This document shows, piece after piece, positions 54,934 to 63,888 of a stretch of DNA of 64,000 nt. A program made the translations under genes and the position numbers. How positions within the stretch are numbered: the stretch's first letter is position 1; the number at the start of each line of letters is the position of its first letter. Origin of the DNA: Granulosicoccus sp963833195. GTDB lineage: Bacteria; Pseudomonadota; Gammaproteobacteria; Granulosicoccales; Granulosicoccaceae. Location: the NCBI GenBank assembly GCA_963833195.1, contig CAWHXF010000027.1, positions 1,116,001 through 1,180,000 on the forward strand, written 5' to 3'. Under the pieces are notes generated by a model. The model was given only the letters and a program-made list of their open reading frames with translations, searched no databases and was not told the origin of the DNA.

Positions 54934-56615
54934 GTCGTCGGAGTCGAGGTTCACCGTCGCGCCCACCAGCATAGCACCGGCCCGACGGGCCGCATCCGTC
55001 CGCTCGCGCCGGGCCCCGCGCGGCGGGCCCGGCCTCGTCGCCGCGGTCGCGCTGCTGTGCGTGCCCGGTGCGCGGGCAGAGGTTTCGAGCGGATCGAACG
55101 GCACGCTCGCGGCCGGCACGCTGGCCCTGCCCGCGCTCGCCAACACCGCCGAGACCGACCGGGTGCTGCTGCGCGAGGTCGACGACGACCACGTGCACGT
55201 GCCCGGCCTCGCGGCGCCGGACGACATGGCCACCGCGCTCGATCGGTGTCCGCGTGCCCGTCGACGAGTCCGGCGGAGCCGGCGCCGCGGACGCGGCCGA
55301 TCCGCTGGAACCGACCGTGCGGGACGCCGTGACCGAGGTGCCCGGCCGTGCCGCCGAGGAGCTCTGGAGCGATCCGCCGGTGCTGCCCGGGTCCGAGCCG
55401 CTGACCGGGCTTCCGGCCCGGTCGCCCGGCGGCGAGGCCCCGGTGGCGGACGCCGACGCGGCGGGTGACGTCTGGACCCGCATCCGGCTCTCGCAGCGGC
55501 TGCCCGAATCTCGCGACCGCGTGCCCGTCGAAGAGCTGCGCGCGGAGTACCTCGCCGAAGGCCCCTGGGTCACGCGCATCCTCGAGCGCGGGCTGCCGTT
55601 CATCGAGCACATGGTGGACGCGCTGGACCGACGCTTCATGCCGCTCGGCCTCGCCGTGCTGCCGGCGGTGGAATCGGGGTTTCGTCCCGACGTGCACAGC
55701 TCGGGCAACGCCGCGGGGCTCTGGCAGATCGTGCCCATCACCGCGCGCGAGATCGGCCTGGAGCGGAACGTCTGGTTCGACGCACGGGCCGACACCGTGG
55801 CATCCACCACGGCGGCGCTCGATTACCTGTCCTACCTGAACGCCGAGTTCCACGGCGACTGGGAACTCACGCTCGCGGCCTACAACGCAGGGCCGGGTCG
55901 CGTGCGCGGCGCCATCCGCCGGAACGAGAGCGCGGGCCAGCCCACCGATTTCTGGTCGCTGAAGCTGCCCCCCGAGACGCGTCGCTACGTACCGAAAGTG
56001 CTCGCGCTCGTGTCGCTGCTGAGGGAGGAGCCGTCGCCCATCGAGCTGCCCGCCGTCGACGGTCACGGCTTCGAGCGCGTGGACGTGGGCCTGCGCATCA
56101 GCATCGACCGCGCGGCGGCGCTGTCGGGCATACCGGAGGACGAGCTTCGGCGGCTGAACGCGCACCTCGTGCACGGCGTCACCGCGCCGCAGGGTCCGCA
56201 CGCCCTGTACCTGCCGCTCGGCACGGCCGAGTCGTTCACCGCGCAGGTCGCCGATGCGGACGGAGCGTCGCTCTATTCCTTGCCGCTCACGCACGAGGTG
56301 GTCGCAGGCGACACGCTTTCCGGCATCGCGCATCGCTACGGCATGAGCCAGGCCCAGGTGATGGAGCTCAACGCGTTGGGCAACGCGAACGTGCGCATCG
56401 GGCAGGAGCTCGCGGTGCTCGACGTGCGACGCTCGGGCATCGTGGACGTCGAGTACGTGGTCGGGGCGGGCGACACGCTGTCGGGGATCGCCGAGAGCCA
56501 CGCCGTGCGCATCGGCGACATCATGCGCGCCGACGGTACGGCACTGGACGGCGATCTCATTCATCCCGGAGAGACGCTGACGATCGTCGTCGGCACGCCG
56601 GACGCCGCCGGCTAG
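54932..56615 (+). CDS. mltD: LysM-containing lytic transglycosylase (MltD-like), frameshifted
   Basis: The protein is read in two frames. From ATG 54932 a long arginine-rich n-region leads to a signal sequence (GLVAAVALLCVPGARA) and mature residues such as NTAETDRVLLREVDDDHVHV. Near 55245 this frame decays and the coding frame continues in another (VRVPVDESGGAGAAD). Then come a lytic transglycosylase domain with the catalytic Glu in VESGFRPDVHSSG (codon 55671), then AAGLWQIVP and LAAYNAGPGRVRGAI, and at least two LysM domains (GDTLSGIAHRYGMS; GDTLSGIAESHAV). It cleaves peptidoglycan. If not a sequencing error, it may be inactive, or translated from a later GTG (55254) without a leader. Confidence 0.82.
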
Positions 56616-56754
56616 GGGCTCGCGAGGCGCGTTTCGTGTCGGTCCGCCGCCACCGACGGCGGCGGCGTGCCGGCCCGCCGTCGGTACCGGCACGCCTTGA
56701 AGGTGTCATGACCCGGCGGACATCCCCGGCGCGACCGCTCGGTATTCGCGCGCG

Positions 56755-56783
56755 TTGATTTGTGCTTCCCGCACGCCAATAAT
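56755..56783 (+). promoter_or_regulatory. Sigma70-type promoter for the FHA gene
   Basis: TTGATT (56755-56760), a 17-base spacer and AATAAT (56778-56783): five-sixths matches or nearly so at both hexamers with ideal spacing. It gives a leader of about 85 bases before the ATG at 56876. Confidence 0.66.
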
Positions 56784-56875
56784 GGCGCGCTCTCGGGAAT
56801 GCGCGTTCGTCCCCGCGAGCGATCCAGATGCGGCTCGAACGAGCGGCCCGAGCACGCGCGAACAACGGAGAAGGC

Positions 56876-58240
56876 ATGACCACGATCCTGGTGTTGCACG
56901 ACGAACAGACCGTCGACGAATTCGAGTTCGACGCCGACGTGCGCACCGTGACGATCGGCCGTCGCCCGTCGAACGACGTCTGCGTGCAGGACCGCTCCGT
57001 CAGCGGCAGCCACGCCCGGCTCAGCGTGCGCGAGGACGGTACCTGGCTCGAGGACCTCGGCAGCACCAACGGCACCTGGCTCGACGGCGACGCGGTCACC
57101 GAGCAGCGGCTCGAGGACGGGGACGAGGTGCTGCTCGGCAAGGTGCGCCTGCGCGTGCACGTGCTCGACCCCTGGCGCGAGGACGATGCTCCCGAGACGG
57201 CGGCAGCGGACTCGGCGCAGCCCGTCGTCGCCCGGTCGGGCGGGTCCGCGCCCGCTGCAACGGCGTCCGACGACGACGACGAGCGCGGTGCGTGGTCGTC
57301 GCAGCCGGACGACGAGGACGCCTTCGTGGAGCAGAGCCTGCGCGTCGCCGACGATGACGACGAGCTCGACGAATCCATGCGGCGGGCGCTGGAGCTCTAC
57401 GGCGGCGACGACGACGACGACGTGGAGGACGAACCCGCTCCCGCGCCGCGCGCGCCGGCCTTCGACGTCGACGACGACGAGCCGGACTTCGCCGAGGACG
57501 CGCGACTGTTCGCCCAACCCGTCGCGCACGACGGCGATGCGGAACCGGAGCCCGCTCCCGAGCCGGAACCCGACGCCCAGGCCGCACGGGCGCGGGGCGA
57601 CGAGTCGCCGACGCTCAGCGATCGTGCCAAGGCCGCCCTGGGCCGACAGCCCGCACCGCGTCCGCGGCTGCGCGCCGTGGACTCCGCGCCCGCACCGTCG
57701 CGCATCGACGTCGAGCCGATCGGGGCGGCCGAGTCACGCGAGCAGGCTTCGGGCGACGCCGCGGACACGCGCGGTGGCCCCCCCGGCCGTGCCGGCGCAG
57801 CCGCGACCCGCGGCGGCGCCAACGGCGCGCGCACCGCCGCGCCCGCACGCGACGCGGGCCGCGACCAGAGCCGCGGCGAAGACCGTCCGCGCCCGGACCG
57901 GCGCGCCCTCGCGGCGCACGACGAGCCGCCGGCGCCGACCCACGAGCTCGATCGGCCGTCCGCGCGCTCGCGCGGCGCCGTCATCCAGATCAAGAACGGT
58001 GCGAAGTCGGGCCAGATCCTGCCCATCGACAAGCCCGTCACCACGCTGGGACGCCCGGGCATCCAGATCGCCGCCATCATGAGAAAGCCCGACGGCTACT
58101 TCCTGATGCACATCGAGAGCGACGATGCGGTGGACCGACCGACGCTGAACGCCGATTCCATCGGCGACGAGCCCGTGCTGCTGCACAGCGGGGACGAGCT
58201 CAACGTCGCGGGCATCGACGTCGAGTTCATGTTGTCCTGA
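56876..58240 (+). CDS. Protein with FHA domains at both ends and an acidic linker
   Basis: A 454-aa protein. Residues 1-100 form a FHA domain with TIGRRPSNDVCVQD, SVSGSHARLSV and LGSTNGTWLDGD, so it should bind phosphothreonine peptides. Residues 105-260 are dominated by aspartate and glutamate; 260-370 are arginine/alanine/proline-rich. Residues 378-454 (VIQIKNGAKSGQILPID, TLGRPGIQ, HSGDELNVAGIDVEF) look like a second, divergent FHA domain. It starts at ATG 56876 with a GGAGAAGG ribosome-binding site. No kinase is nearby. It may be a phosphorylation-dependent adaptor. Confidence 0.85.
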   Translation: MTTILVLHDEQTVDEFEFDADVRTVTIGRRPSNDVCVQDRSVSGSHARLSVREDGTWLEDLGSTNGTWLDGDAVTEQRLEDGDEVLLGKVRLRVHVLDPWREDDAPETAAADSAQPVVARSGGSAPAATASDDDDERGAWSSQPDDEDAFVEQSLRVADDDDELDESMRRALELYGGDDDDDVEDEPAPAPRAPAFDVDDDEPDFAEDARLFAQPVAHDGDAEPEPAPEPEPDAQAARARGDESPTLSDRAKAALGRQPAPRPRLRAVDSAPAPSRIDVEPIGAAESREQASGDAADTRGGPPGRAGAAATRGGANGARTAAPARDAGRDQSRGEDRPRPDRRALAAHDEPPAPTHELDRPSARSRGAVIQIKNGAKSGQILPIDKPVTTLGRPGIQIAAIMRKPDGYFLMHIESDDAVDRPTLNADSIGDEPVLLHSGDELNVAGIDVEFMLS

Positions 58241-58246
58241 GCGGGA

Positions 58247-59179
58247 TCAGATCCGCGCGGGAAACAACCCGCTCGACAGGTAGCGGTCGCCGCGGTCGCA
58301 CACGATCGTGACGATGACGGCGTTCTCCACCGTGTCGCCGATGCGCAGCGCGGCCACGAGCGCGCCGCCGGAGCTCACGCCCGCGAACACGCCTTCCTCG
58401 CGCGCCAGACGGCGGGCCATCTCCTCGGCCTCGTGCTGCGAGACGTCCAGGATCTCGTCCACGCGCTCGGGCTCGTAGATCTTCGGCAGGTAGGCCGCGG
58501 GCCAGCGCCGGATGCCGGGAATGCTGGAGCCGTCCTCCGGCTGCACGCCGACGATCCGCACGTCGGCGTCGCGCTCCTTCAGGTAGCGCGAGGTGCCCAT
58601 GATGGTGCCCGTGGTGCCCATCGAGCTGACGAAATGCGTGATGCGCCCTTCGGTCTGCGCCCAGAGCTCCGGACCGGTCGTGAGGTAGTGGGCGCCCCAG
58701 CAATCGGGGTTCGCGAACTGGTCGAGCACCAACCCGTCGCCGCGCTGCCCCATGCGCGCGGCCTCGTCGCGCGCGAACTCCATGCCCTCCTCCTCGGACA
58801 CGAGCACCAGCTCCGCACCGAACGCGAGCATCGTGGACTTGCGCTCGTCGGTCATGTTGTCGGGCATCAGCAGGCGCATGCGGTACCCCGCCGCCGCCGC
58901 GACCATGGCGAGCGCGATGCCCGTGTTGCCGCTGGTGGCCTCGATCAGCGTGTCGCCGGGCCGGATGTCGCCGCGCGCCGCCGCCTGCAGGATCATGTTC
59001 GCCGCCGGCCGATCCTTGACCGAGCCGGCCGGGTTGTCGCCCTCCATCTTGCCGAGGATCAGGTTGCCGCGCTCGTTCGCACCGATGGTGGACAGCGGCA
59101 CCAGACGCGTGTTGCCGACCTGGGAATACAGCGGCGGCGGTGGGAAGGACCGGTCGACGATGTCGGGACGAGCGTTCAT
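58247..59179 (-). CDS. cysM: Cysteine synthase B
   Basis: A 310-aa PLP enzyme. The cofactor lysine lies in NPAGSVKDRPA, the substrate loop in EATSGNTGIALA, the phosphate-binding loop in GTTGTIMGTSRYL and the PLP-nitrogen serine in GVSSGG. This set fits CysM, which uses O-acetylserine with sulfide or thiosulfate. Convergent with the FHA gene, stops six bases apart. Confidence 0.93.
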   Translation of the reverse strand: MNARPDIVDRSFPPPPLYSQVGNTRLVPLSTIGANERGNLILGKMEGDNPAGSVKDRPAANMILQAAARGDIRPGDTLIEATSGNTGIALAMVAAAAGYRMRLLMPDNMTDERKSTMLAFGAELVLVSEEEGMEFARDEAARMGQRGDGLVLDQFANPDCWGAHYLTTGPELWAQTEGRITHFVSSMGTTGTIMGTSRYLKERDADVRIVGVQPEDGSSIPGIRRWPAAYLPKIYEPERVDEILDVSQHEAEEMARRLAREEGVFAGVSSGGALVAALRIGDTVENAVIVTIVCDRGDRYLSSGLFPARI

Positions 59180-60183
59180 GCGGGAGGGGTGTCCGTGGTG
59201 GGTACGGCCGCGGCGGCGTCGCCCACCGCGTCCGGAACGGCCGGGCCGGCTGGTACGGCGAGTGCCGCGAGCGCGGCGCCGAGCAGCGCCCGCTCGTCCG
59301 GCGGGTCACAGGCGAGGTTAACCACATCGTCCATGCCGCGCAGCCACGTGAGCTGGCGCTTCGCGAGCTGGCGCGTGGCGGCCAACGCGCGCGAGCGCCA
59401 GTCCGGGCCCCCGCGCCCGTCCAGGTGCTCCAGCGCCTGGCGGTAGCCCACGCTGCGCATCGCCGGCAGCGCCGGGTCGTAGCCCGGCAACGCCCGCAGC
59501 GCGCGAGCCTCGTCCAGCAGACCGGCACCGAGCATGGCGTCCAGGCGCCGCTCGATGCGCGCGTGCAACCACGCGCGCGATCCGGGCACGAGGGCGAGCT
59601 TGACGATGGGAGCACCGAGCGCCGGCACCGTCGCGGCCTGCAGCTCGGAGAGCGGCGTGCCGCTCGCGCGCCAGACCTCGAGCGCGCGCAGCAGCCGCTG
59701 CGGATCGTTCGGATGGATGCGCGCCGCGGCCACCGGATCGACGCGCGCGAGCTCGGCGTGCAGCGCGGACGCGCCGCGACTCGCGAGCTCGGCCGCGAGC
59801 GCGGCGCGCAGCGCGGGATTCGCGGCCGGCATGGGCGCAAGCCCGTGCTGCAGCGCGTTGAAATACAGCACCGTCCCCCCGCACAGCAGCGCACGCCTGC
59901 CGCGCGCGGCGATCCCCTCGATGGCCGCCAGCGCATCGTCGACGAAGCGCGCCGCCGAGTAGGGGTCCACGGGCTCGACGATGTCGATGAGGTGGTGCGG
60001 CACGCGCGCTCGTTCGGCGGCGCTCGGTTTCGCGGTGCCGATGTCCATGCCGCGATAGACCTGCGCGCTGTCCACCGACACGATCTCGGCGTCGAGCGCC
60101 TCGGCCAGCGGCAACGACAGCGCGCTCTTGCCGCTCGCCGTGGGGCCGATCAGGAAGACGACCGGAGCGGCGACGCCGCTCAA
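59176..60183 (-). CDS. miaA: tRNA dimethylallyltransferase
   Basis: A 335-aa enzyme adding the isopentenyl group to A37 of tRNAs that read U-initial codons. It has the P-loop IGPTASGKSALSL, VDSAQVYRGMDIGTAKP, HHLIDIVEP, GGTVLYFNAL and RQLAKRQLTWLRG. The start is TTG (LSGVAAPVVFLIG), overlapping the mutL stop as TTGA; no other start exists before the P-loop. The stop overlaps the cysM start region (ATGA). Confidence 0.95.
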   Translation of the reverse strand: MSGVAAPVVFLIGPTASGKSALSLPLAEALDAEIVSVDSAQVYRGMDIGTAKPSAAERARVPHHLIDIVEPVDPYSAARFVDDALAAIEGIAARGRRALLCGGTVLYFNALQHGLAPMPAANPALRAALAAELASRGASALHAELARVDPVAAARIHPNDPQRLLRALEVWRASGTPLSELQAATVPALGAPIVKLALVPGSRAWLHARIERRLDAMLGAGLLDEARALRALPGYDPALPAMRSVGYRQALEHLDGRGGPDWRSRALAATRQLAKRQLTWLRGMDDVVNLACDPPDERALLGAALAALAVPAGPAVPDAVGDAAAAVPTTDTPPA

Positions 60184-62120
60184 CGGCCGCGCAGGAAGAG
60201 TGCGTCGAGCTCCGTCATCGACAGCTGGCGCCAGGTGGGTCGGCCGTGATTGCACTGCCCGCTGTTGGGCGTCGCCTCCATGCGACGCAGCAGCGCGTTC
60301 ATCTCGGGCACGCTCAGGCTCCGATTGGCGCGCACCGAGCCGTGACAAGCCATGCGCGACAGCACCTCGTCGATGGCCGCCTCGAGCCGGTGGCTGGAAG
60401 CGTCCGCCGCCACCTCGTCGAGCGCCACGAGATCGCCCAGCACGTCGCGCAGCAGCGCCACCGCATCGGCGTGTCCGAGGATGGCCGGCACCTCGCGGAT
60501 GCCGAGCCGCTCGGGCCCGGTACGCGTCACCCCGAGCCCGAGCGAGGCGAACCACTCGGCAGCCTCCTCGGCGCGATCGGCCTCGTGCGCCGACACGTCC
60601 AGGCTTGCCGGTACCAGCAACGCCTGCGAGCGGATGCCGCGCTCCCGCCAGGCGGACTTCAGGCGCTCGTAGACGATGCGCTCGTGCGCGGCGTGCGCGT
60701 CCACCAGCACCAGACCATCGCCGTTCTGGGCCAGCACGTACACGCCGTGCAGGTGGGCGACGGCGAAGCCGAGCGGCGGCACGGCCGCGGCGTCGCGCGC
60801 TTCGCCGTGTCCCTGGTCCTGCACCTCGTCGAAGGCCCACACCGCACCGTCGGCGGCGGACGGCCCGGTCGGCGGCTCGCGCCCGTACGGGTCGAGCGGG
60901 CCCGGCGCACGCGTGCCCCCGCCGCCGTTCAACCGGGCGAGCGACGCGAAGCCCGCCCGATGATCGACCGCCCCCGGGGTGCCGAGCGCGAGGCCCGACT
61001 GGTGCGGACGCGACGTACCGGCACGCGCGCGTTCGGCGTCGGCGCGAACGGTCGCGTCCGCCGCGCCGTCCGTCGGTGCGCCGGCAGGATGCGCGCCGTC
61101 GGCCGATCCGGCCTCCCCACCCGGCCCCATCGCGGCGATGGCGTCCTTGAGCGAGCGCCGCACGAAGCCATGCACCGCGCTCGAGTCCCGGAAGCGCACC
61201 TCCTGCTTGCCCGGGTGCACGTTGACGTCGACGGCGGCGGGGTCGATGGACAGGAACAGCACGAACGCGGGATGGCGCTGGTGGTAGACGACGTCGGCGT
61301 AGGCCTGGCGCACGGCGTTGGCCACGACCTTGTCCCGCACCGGGCGGCCGTTGACGTAGAAGTGCTGCATGTCCGGCTGCGCGCGCGTGTAGGTCGGCGC
61401 GGCCAGCCAGCCCTCGAGCGACAGCTCTCCGGCCTCCACGCTCATGCGGTGCATGGCCGCGCCGAAGTCGTCGCCGAGCAACCTCGCGATGCGCTCGTCC
61501 TCGGCGCGCGGATCGGTGGCGGCCGCCACCTCGAAGCTCGTGCGTCCGTTGTGCGCGAGCGTGAAGGCCGTGCCCGGATGTGCCAAGGCGAGGCTTCGCA
61601 CCACCGCATCGCAGCGCTGGAACTCGGTGCGCGGCGTGCGCATGAACTTGCGGCGCGCAGGCACGTTGTAGAACAGCGAGCCGACGTCCACCGTGGTGCC
61701 GGCGGGATGCGGCGCCGGGCTCTCCGCGCCTTCGCCGTCCGCGTCGTAGCGCAGGCTCGCCCCGCGCTGCTGAGCGGCCGGGCGCGAGGTCAGCTGCAGG
61801 CGCGAGACCGAGGCCACGCTCGGCAGCGCCTCGCCGCGAAAGCCCATGCTGGCGACGTGCTGCAGGTCGTCGAGGCTCGTGATCTTGCTGGTCGCGTGGC
61901 GGGTCAGCGCGAGTTTCAGCTCGCCGGCCGGGATGCCGGCGCCGTCGTCGCGCACGCGCACCCGCTCGAGCCCGCCCTGTTCGAGCTCCACCCGCACGCT
62001 CGTCGCGCCCGCATCGATGCTGTTCTCGACGAGCTCCTTGACGATGGACGCCGGGCGCTCGACCACCTCGCCGGCGGCGATCTGGTTGGCGAGGTGCTCG
62101 GGCAGACGTCGGATCGACAT
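60180..62120 (-). CDS. mutL: DNA mismatch repair protein MutL (endonuclease type)
   Basis: A 646-aa MutL. The GHKL ATPase motifs are KELVENSIDAGAT, DDGAGIP and SMGFRGEALPS. After an alanine/glycine-rich linker the C-terminal domain carries DAHAAHERIVYE, fitting the metal-dependent nicking motif (DxHA-x2-E-x4-E), along with ACHGSVRANRSL and CNHGRPTWRQLS. QALLVP is a likely clamp-binding motif. The protein should nick DNA itself, consistent with no mutH being visible. Start at ATG 62120 (MSIRRLPEHLANQI). Confidence 0.96.
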   Translation of the reverse strand: MSIRRLPEHLANQIAAGEVVERPASIVKELVENSIDAGATSVRVELEQGGLERVRVRDDGAGIPAGELKLALTRHATSKITSLDDLQHVASMGFRGEALPSVASVSRLQLTSRPAAQQRGASLRYDADGEGAESPAPHPAGTTVDVGSLFYNVPARRKFMRTPRTEFQRCDAVVRSLALAHPGTAFTLAHNGRTSFEVAAATDPRAEDERIARLLGDDFGAAMHRMSVEAGELSLEGWLAAPTYTRAQPDMQHFYVNGRPVRDKVVANAVRQAYADVVYHQRHPAFVLFLSIDPAAVDVNVHPGKQEVRFRDSSAVHGFVRRSLKDAIAAMGPGGEAGSADGAHPAGAPTDGAADATVRADAERARAGTSRPHQSGLALGTPGAVDHRAGFASLARLNGGGGTRAPGPLDPYGREPPTGPSAADGAVWAFDEVQDQGHGEARDAAAVPPLGFAVAHLHGVYVLAQNGDGLVLVDAHAAHERIVYERLKSAWRERGIRSQALLVPASLDVSAHEADRAEEAAEWFASLGLGVTRTGPERLGIREVPAILGHADAVALLRDVLGDLVALDEVAADASSHRLEAAIDEVLSRMACHGSVRANRSLSVPEMNALLRRMEATPNSGQCNHGRPTWRQLSMTELDALFLRGR

Positions 62121-62175
62121 CGCGGGCGCAGGAAGGCGGAAGGTCGGGCGGACCCGCGCAGTATGCGCCCCCGGA

Positions 62176-63378
62176 TCAACCGATGGCCTGACGCCGCTCG
62201 GCCGCCAGCAGCGTGCCGCTCGGGGCGCGCCGCACGAGGTAGCTCGACACGCCGTCACCGATGGCCACGGCCAGATCCTGCTGGAAGCCCGGATCGTTGA
62301 GCTTCTTCTCCTCCTGCAGGTTCGAGATGAACGCGGTCTCGACGAGCATCGACGGCACGTCGGGCGCCTTCAGGACGGCGAAGTTCGCGTGCTCGACGGA
62401 CGCCTTGTGCACCGCGCCCACCTCCTTCAACCGGTCGAGCACCTCGGCGCCGCAGTCCATGCTGGCCTCCAGCGTGGAGCTCTGCGCGAGATCGAGCAGC
62501 GTCTGCCGCACGCTCGTCTCGAGCCCGTCCAGCGCGACGTCGCCGAACAGGGCCGCGGACTCGTTCTCGCTCTTGGCGAGCCAGGCCGCGGCCTCGGAGC
62601 TCGCGCCCTTCAACCCGAGCGTGTAGACCGAGCTGCCGTGCGCCTCGCGGCGCTTGAACGCGTCCGCGTGGATCGACACGAACAGGTCCGCGCCGCGCGA
62701 ACGCGATATCCGGATGCGCTCGCGCAGCGCGACGAAGGAATCGTCCTCGCGCGTCATCACGGGCGTCACGCCGTGCACCGCGCTCAGGCGCTTGTAAAGA
62801 CGCTTGGCGACCGCGAGCGTGATGTCCTTCTCGCGCGTTGCTCGCTGACCGATCGCGCCGGGGTCCTTGCCGCCGTGGCCGGCATCGATGGCCACGATGG
62901 CGTCCCGCAGCGGCGCCTGCTCGACGATGCGGTGGCGCGTCATGGCGAGCGTCGGATCGCCGCGCACGCCCAGGTCCACGACCAGCCGCTGCCCCGCCGG
63001 ACGCGGCAGGAAGCGGAAGCTCGGGCTCACCGCGCGCCTGAGATCCACCACGATGCGCAGCGCGCCGTCCTCCTGGCGCCCGTACCGGATCCCCGCGATC
63101 GGCCCCGCCGGGAAGCTTTCCACGGGCACGGCCGGGGCCAGCGAGGTGGAGGGCAGGTCCACCACGAGCCGGTGCGGGCCCTCGAGCGTGAACAGCCGCG
63201 CGCCCTGCACGGCGGCGTCGAGATCGAAGTGCAGCACCACGTTGGACTGGTGCACGACGCGCGTGGCGCCCAATGTCGCCCCGTGGGTCGCCGCGTACAG
63301 CGCGCTCGCGGGCAACGCGAGCAGACCGCCACCGAGCAGCGACACCAGGCGACGGCGAGTTACTGACACGTCGGACAT
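62176..63378 (-). CDS. N-acetylmuramoyl-L-alanine amidase (AmiC/AmiB-like)
   Basis: A 400-aa periplasmic amidase that cuts the stem peptide from muramic acid during cell separation. A signal peptide (RRRLVSLLGGGLLALPASA; RRRL may be Tat-like) precedes an AMIN domain (residues 38-130) and an Amidase_3 domain: zinc ligands in AIDAGHGGKDPGA, E in KDITLAVAKRL's neighbourhood, SIHADAFK, and the catalytic Glu in VETAFISNLQEE. No LysM repeat is present. Usual neighbour of tsaE and mutL. Confidence 0.94.
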   Translation of the reverse strand: MSDVSVTRRRLVSLLGGGLLALPASALYAATHGATLGATRVVHQSNVVLHFDLDAAVQGARLFTLEGPHRLVVDLPSTSLAPAVPVESFPAGPIAGIRYGRQEDGALRIVVDLRRAVSPSFRFLPRPAGQRLVVDLGVRGDPTLAMTRHRIVEQAPLRDAIVAIDAGHGGKDPGAIGQRATREKDITLAVAKRLYKRLSAVHGVTPVMTREDDSFVALRERIRISRSRGADLFVSIHADAFKRREAHGSSVYTLGLKGASSEAAAWLAKSENESAALFGDVALDGLETSVRQTLLDLAQSSTLEASMDCGAEVLDRLKEVGAVHKASVEHANFAVLKAPDVPSMLVETAFISNLQEEKKLNDPGFQQDLAVAIGDGVSSYLVRRAPSGTLLAAERRQAIG

Positions 63379-63411
63379 GCGAAGCCGGTTCTCCTGGTGA
63401 GGGCGCAGGGA

Positions 63412-63888
63412 CTAGGAAGGATAGTGAAGATCCGGCATTTGCCAAGTCGAGCCGTCGAGCTCGATGGCGAGCGTGCGCGCGCCCTCCCCCGCGTGGTCCA
63501 GGCGCACGGTCGCGATCGGTGCGGGCAGCATCCCCGCCGCGCGTTCGGGCCATTCCACGAGGGTCAGCGCCGACGCGTCGTGCACGGCCGCGAAGTCCAC
63601 GTACTCGAGCTCGCCGGGGTCGGCCAGGCGGTAGAGATCCAGGTGCGCCAGGGTGCCGTGCGGGCTCGGATAGGTCTCTACGAGCGTGTAGGTCGGGCTC
63701 TTGATGCGCCCGAGCACGCCCAGCCCGCGCAGGAGCGCGCGCGCGAAGGTGCTCTTGCCCGCGCCGAGCTCGCCGGACAAGGTGACGAGCCGTCCGCCCT
63801 CGGGCGACGCGCCCCTCGCCCGCAGCAGGCGCGCGCCGAACGCCTCGGCGAGGCGCTCGAGCGTCGGCTCGTCGACGCGCCGACTCAG
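63412..63888 (-). CDS. tsaE: tRNA t6A biosynthesis ATPase TsaE, probable CTG start
   Basis: TsaE is the ATPase of the TsaBDE complex that makes N6-threonylcarbamoyladenosine on tRNA. It has Walker A SGELGAGKSTF, SPTYTLVETY, and HLDLYRLADPGELEY, LVEWPERA. The canonical domain needs about 36 residues before Walker A. That region (DEPTLERLAEAFGARLL) is present, but no ATG, GTG or TTG precedes it in frame. A CTG at 63888 overlaps the upstream stop as CTGA, matching the NTGA overlaps seen throughout this window. The TTG at 63780, inside the Walker region, would truncate the fold. Length from CTG is 158 aa. Confidence 0.82.
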   Translation of the reverse strand: MSRRVDEPTLERLAEAFGARLLRARGASPEGGRLVTLSGELGAGKSTFARALLRGLGVLGRIKSPTYTLVETYPSPHGTLAHLDLYRLADPGELEYVDFAAVHDASALTLVEWPERAAGMLPAPIATVRLDHAGEGARTLAIELDGSTWQMPDLHYPS

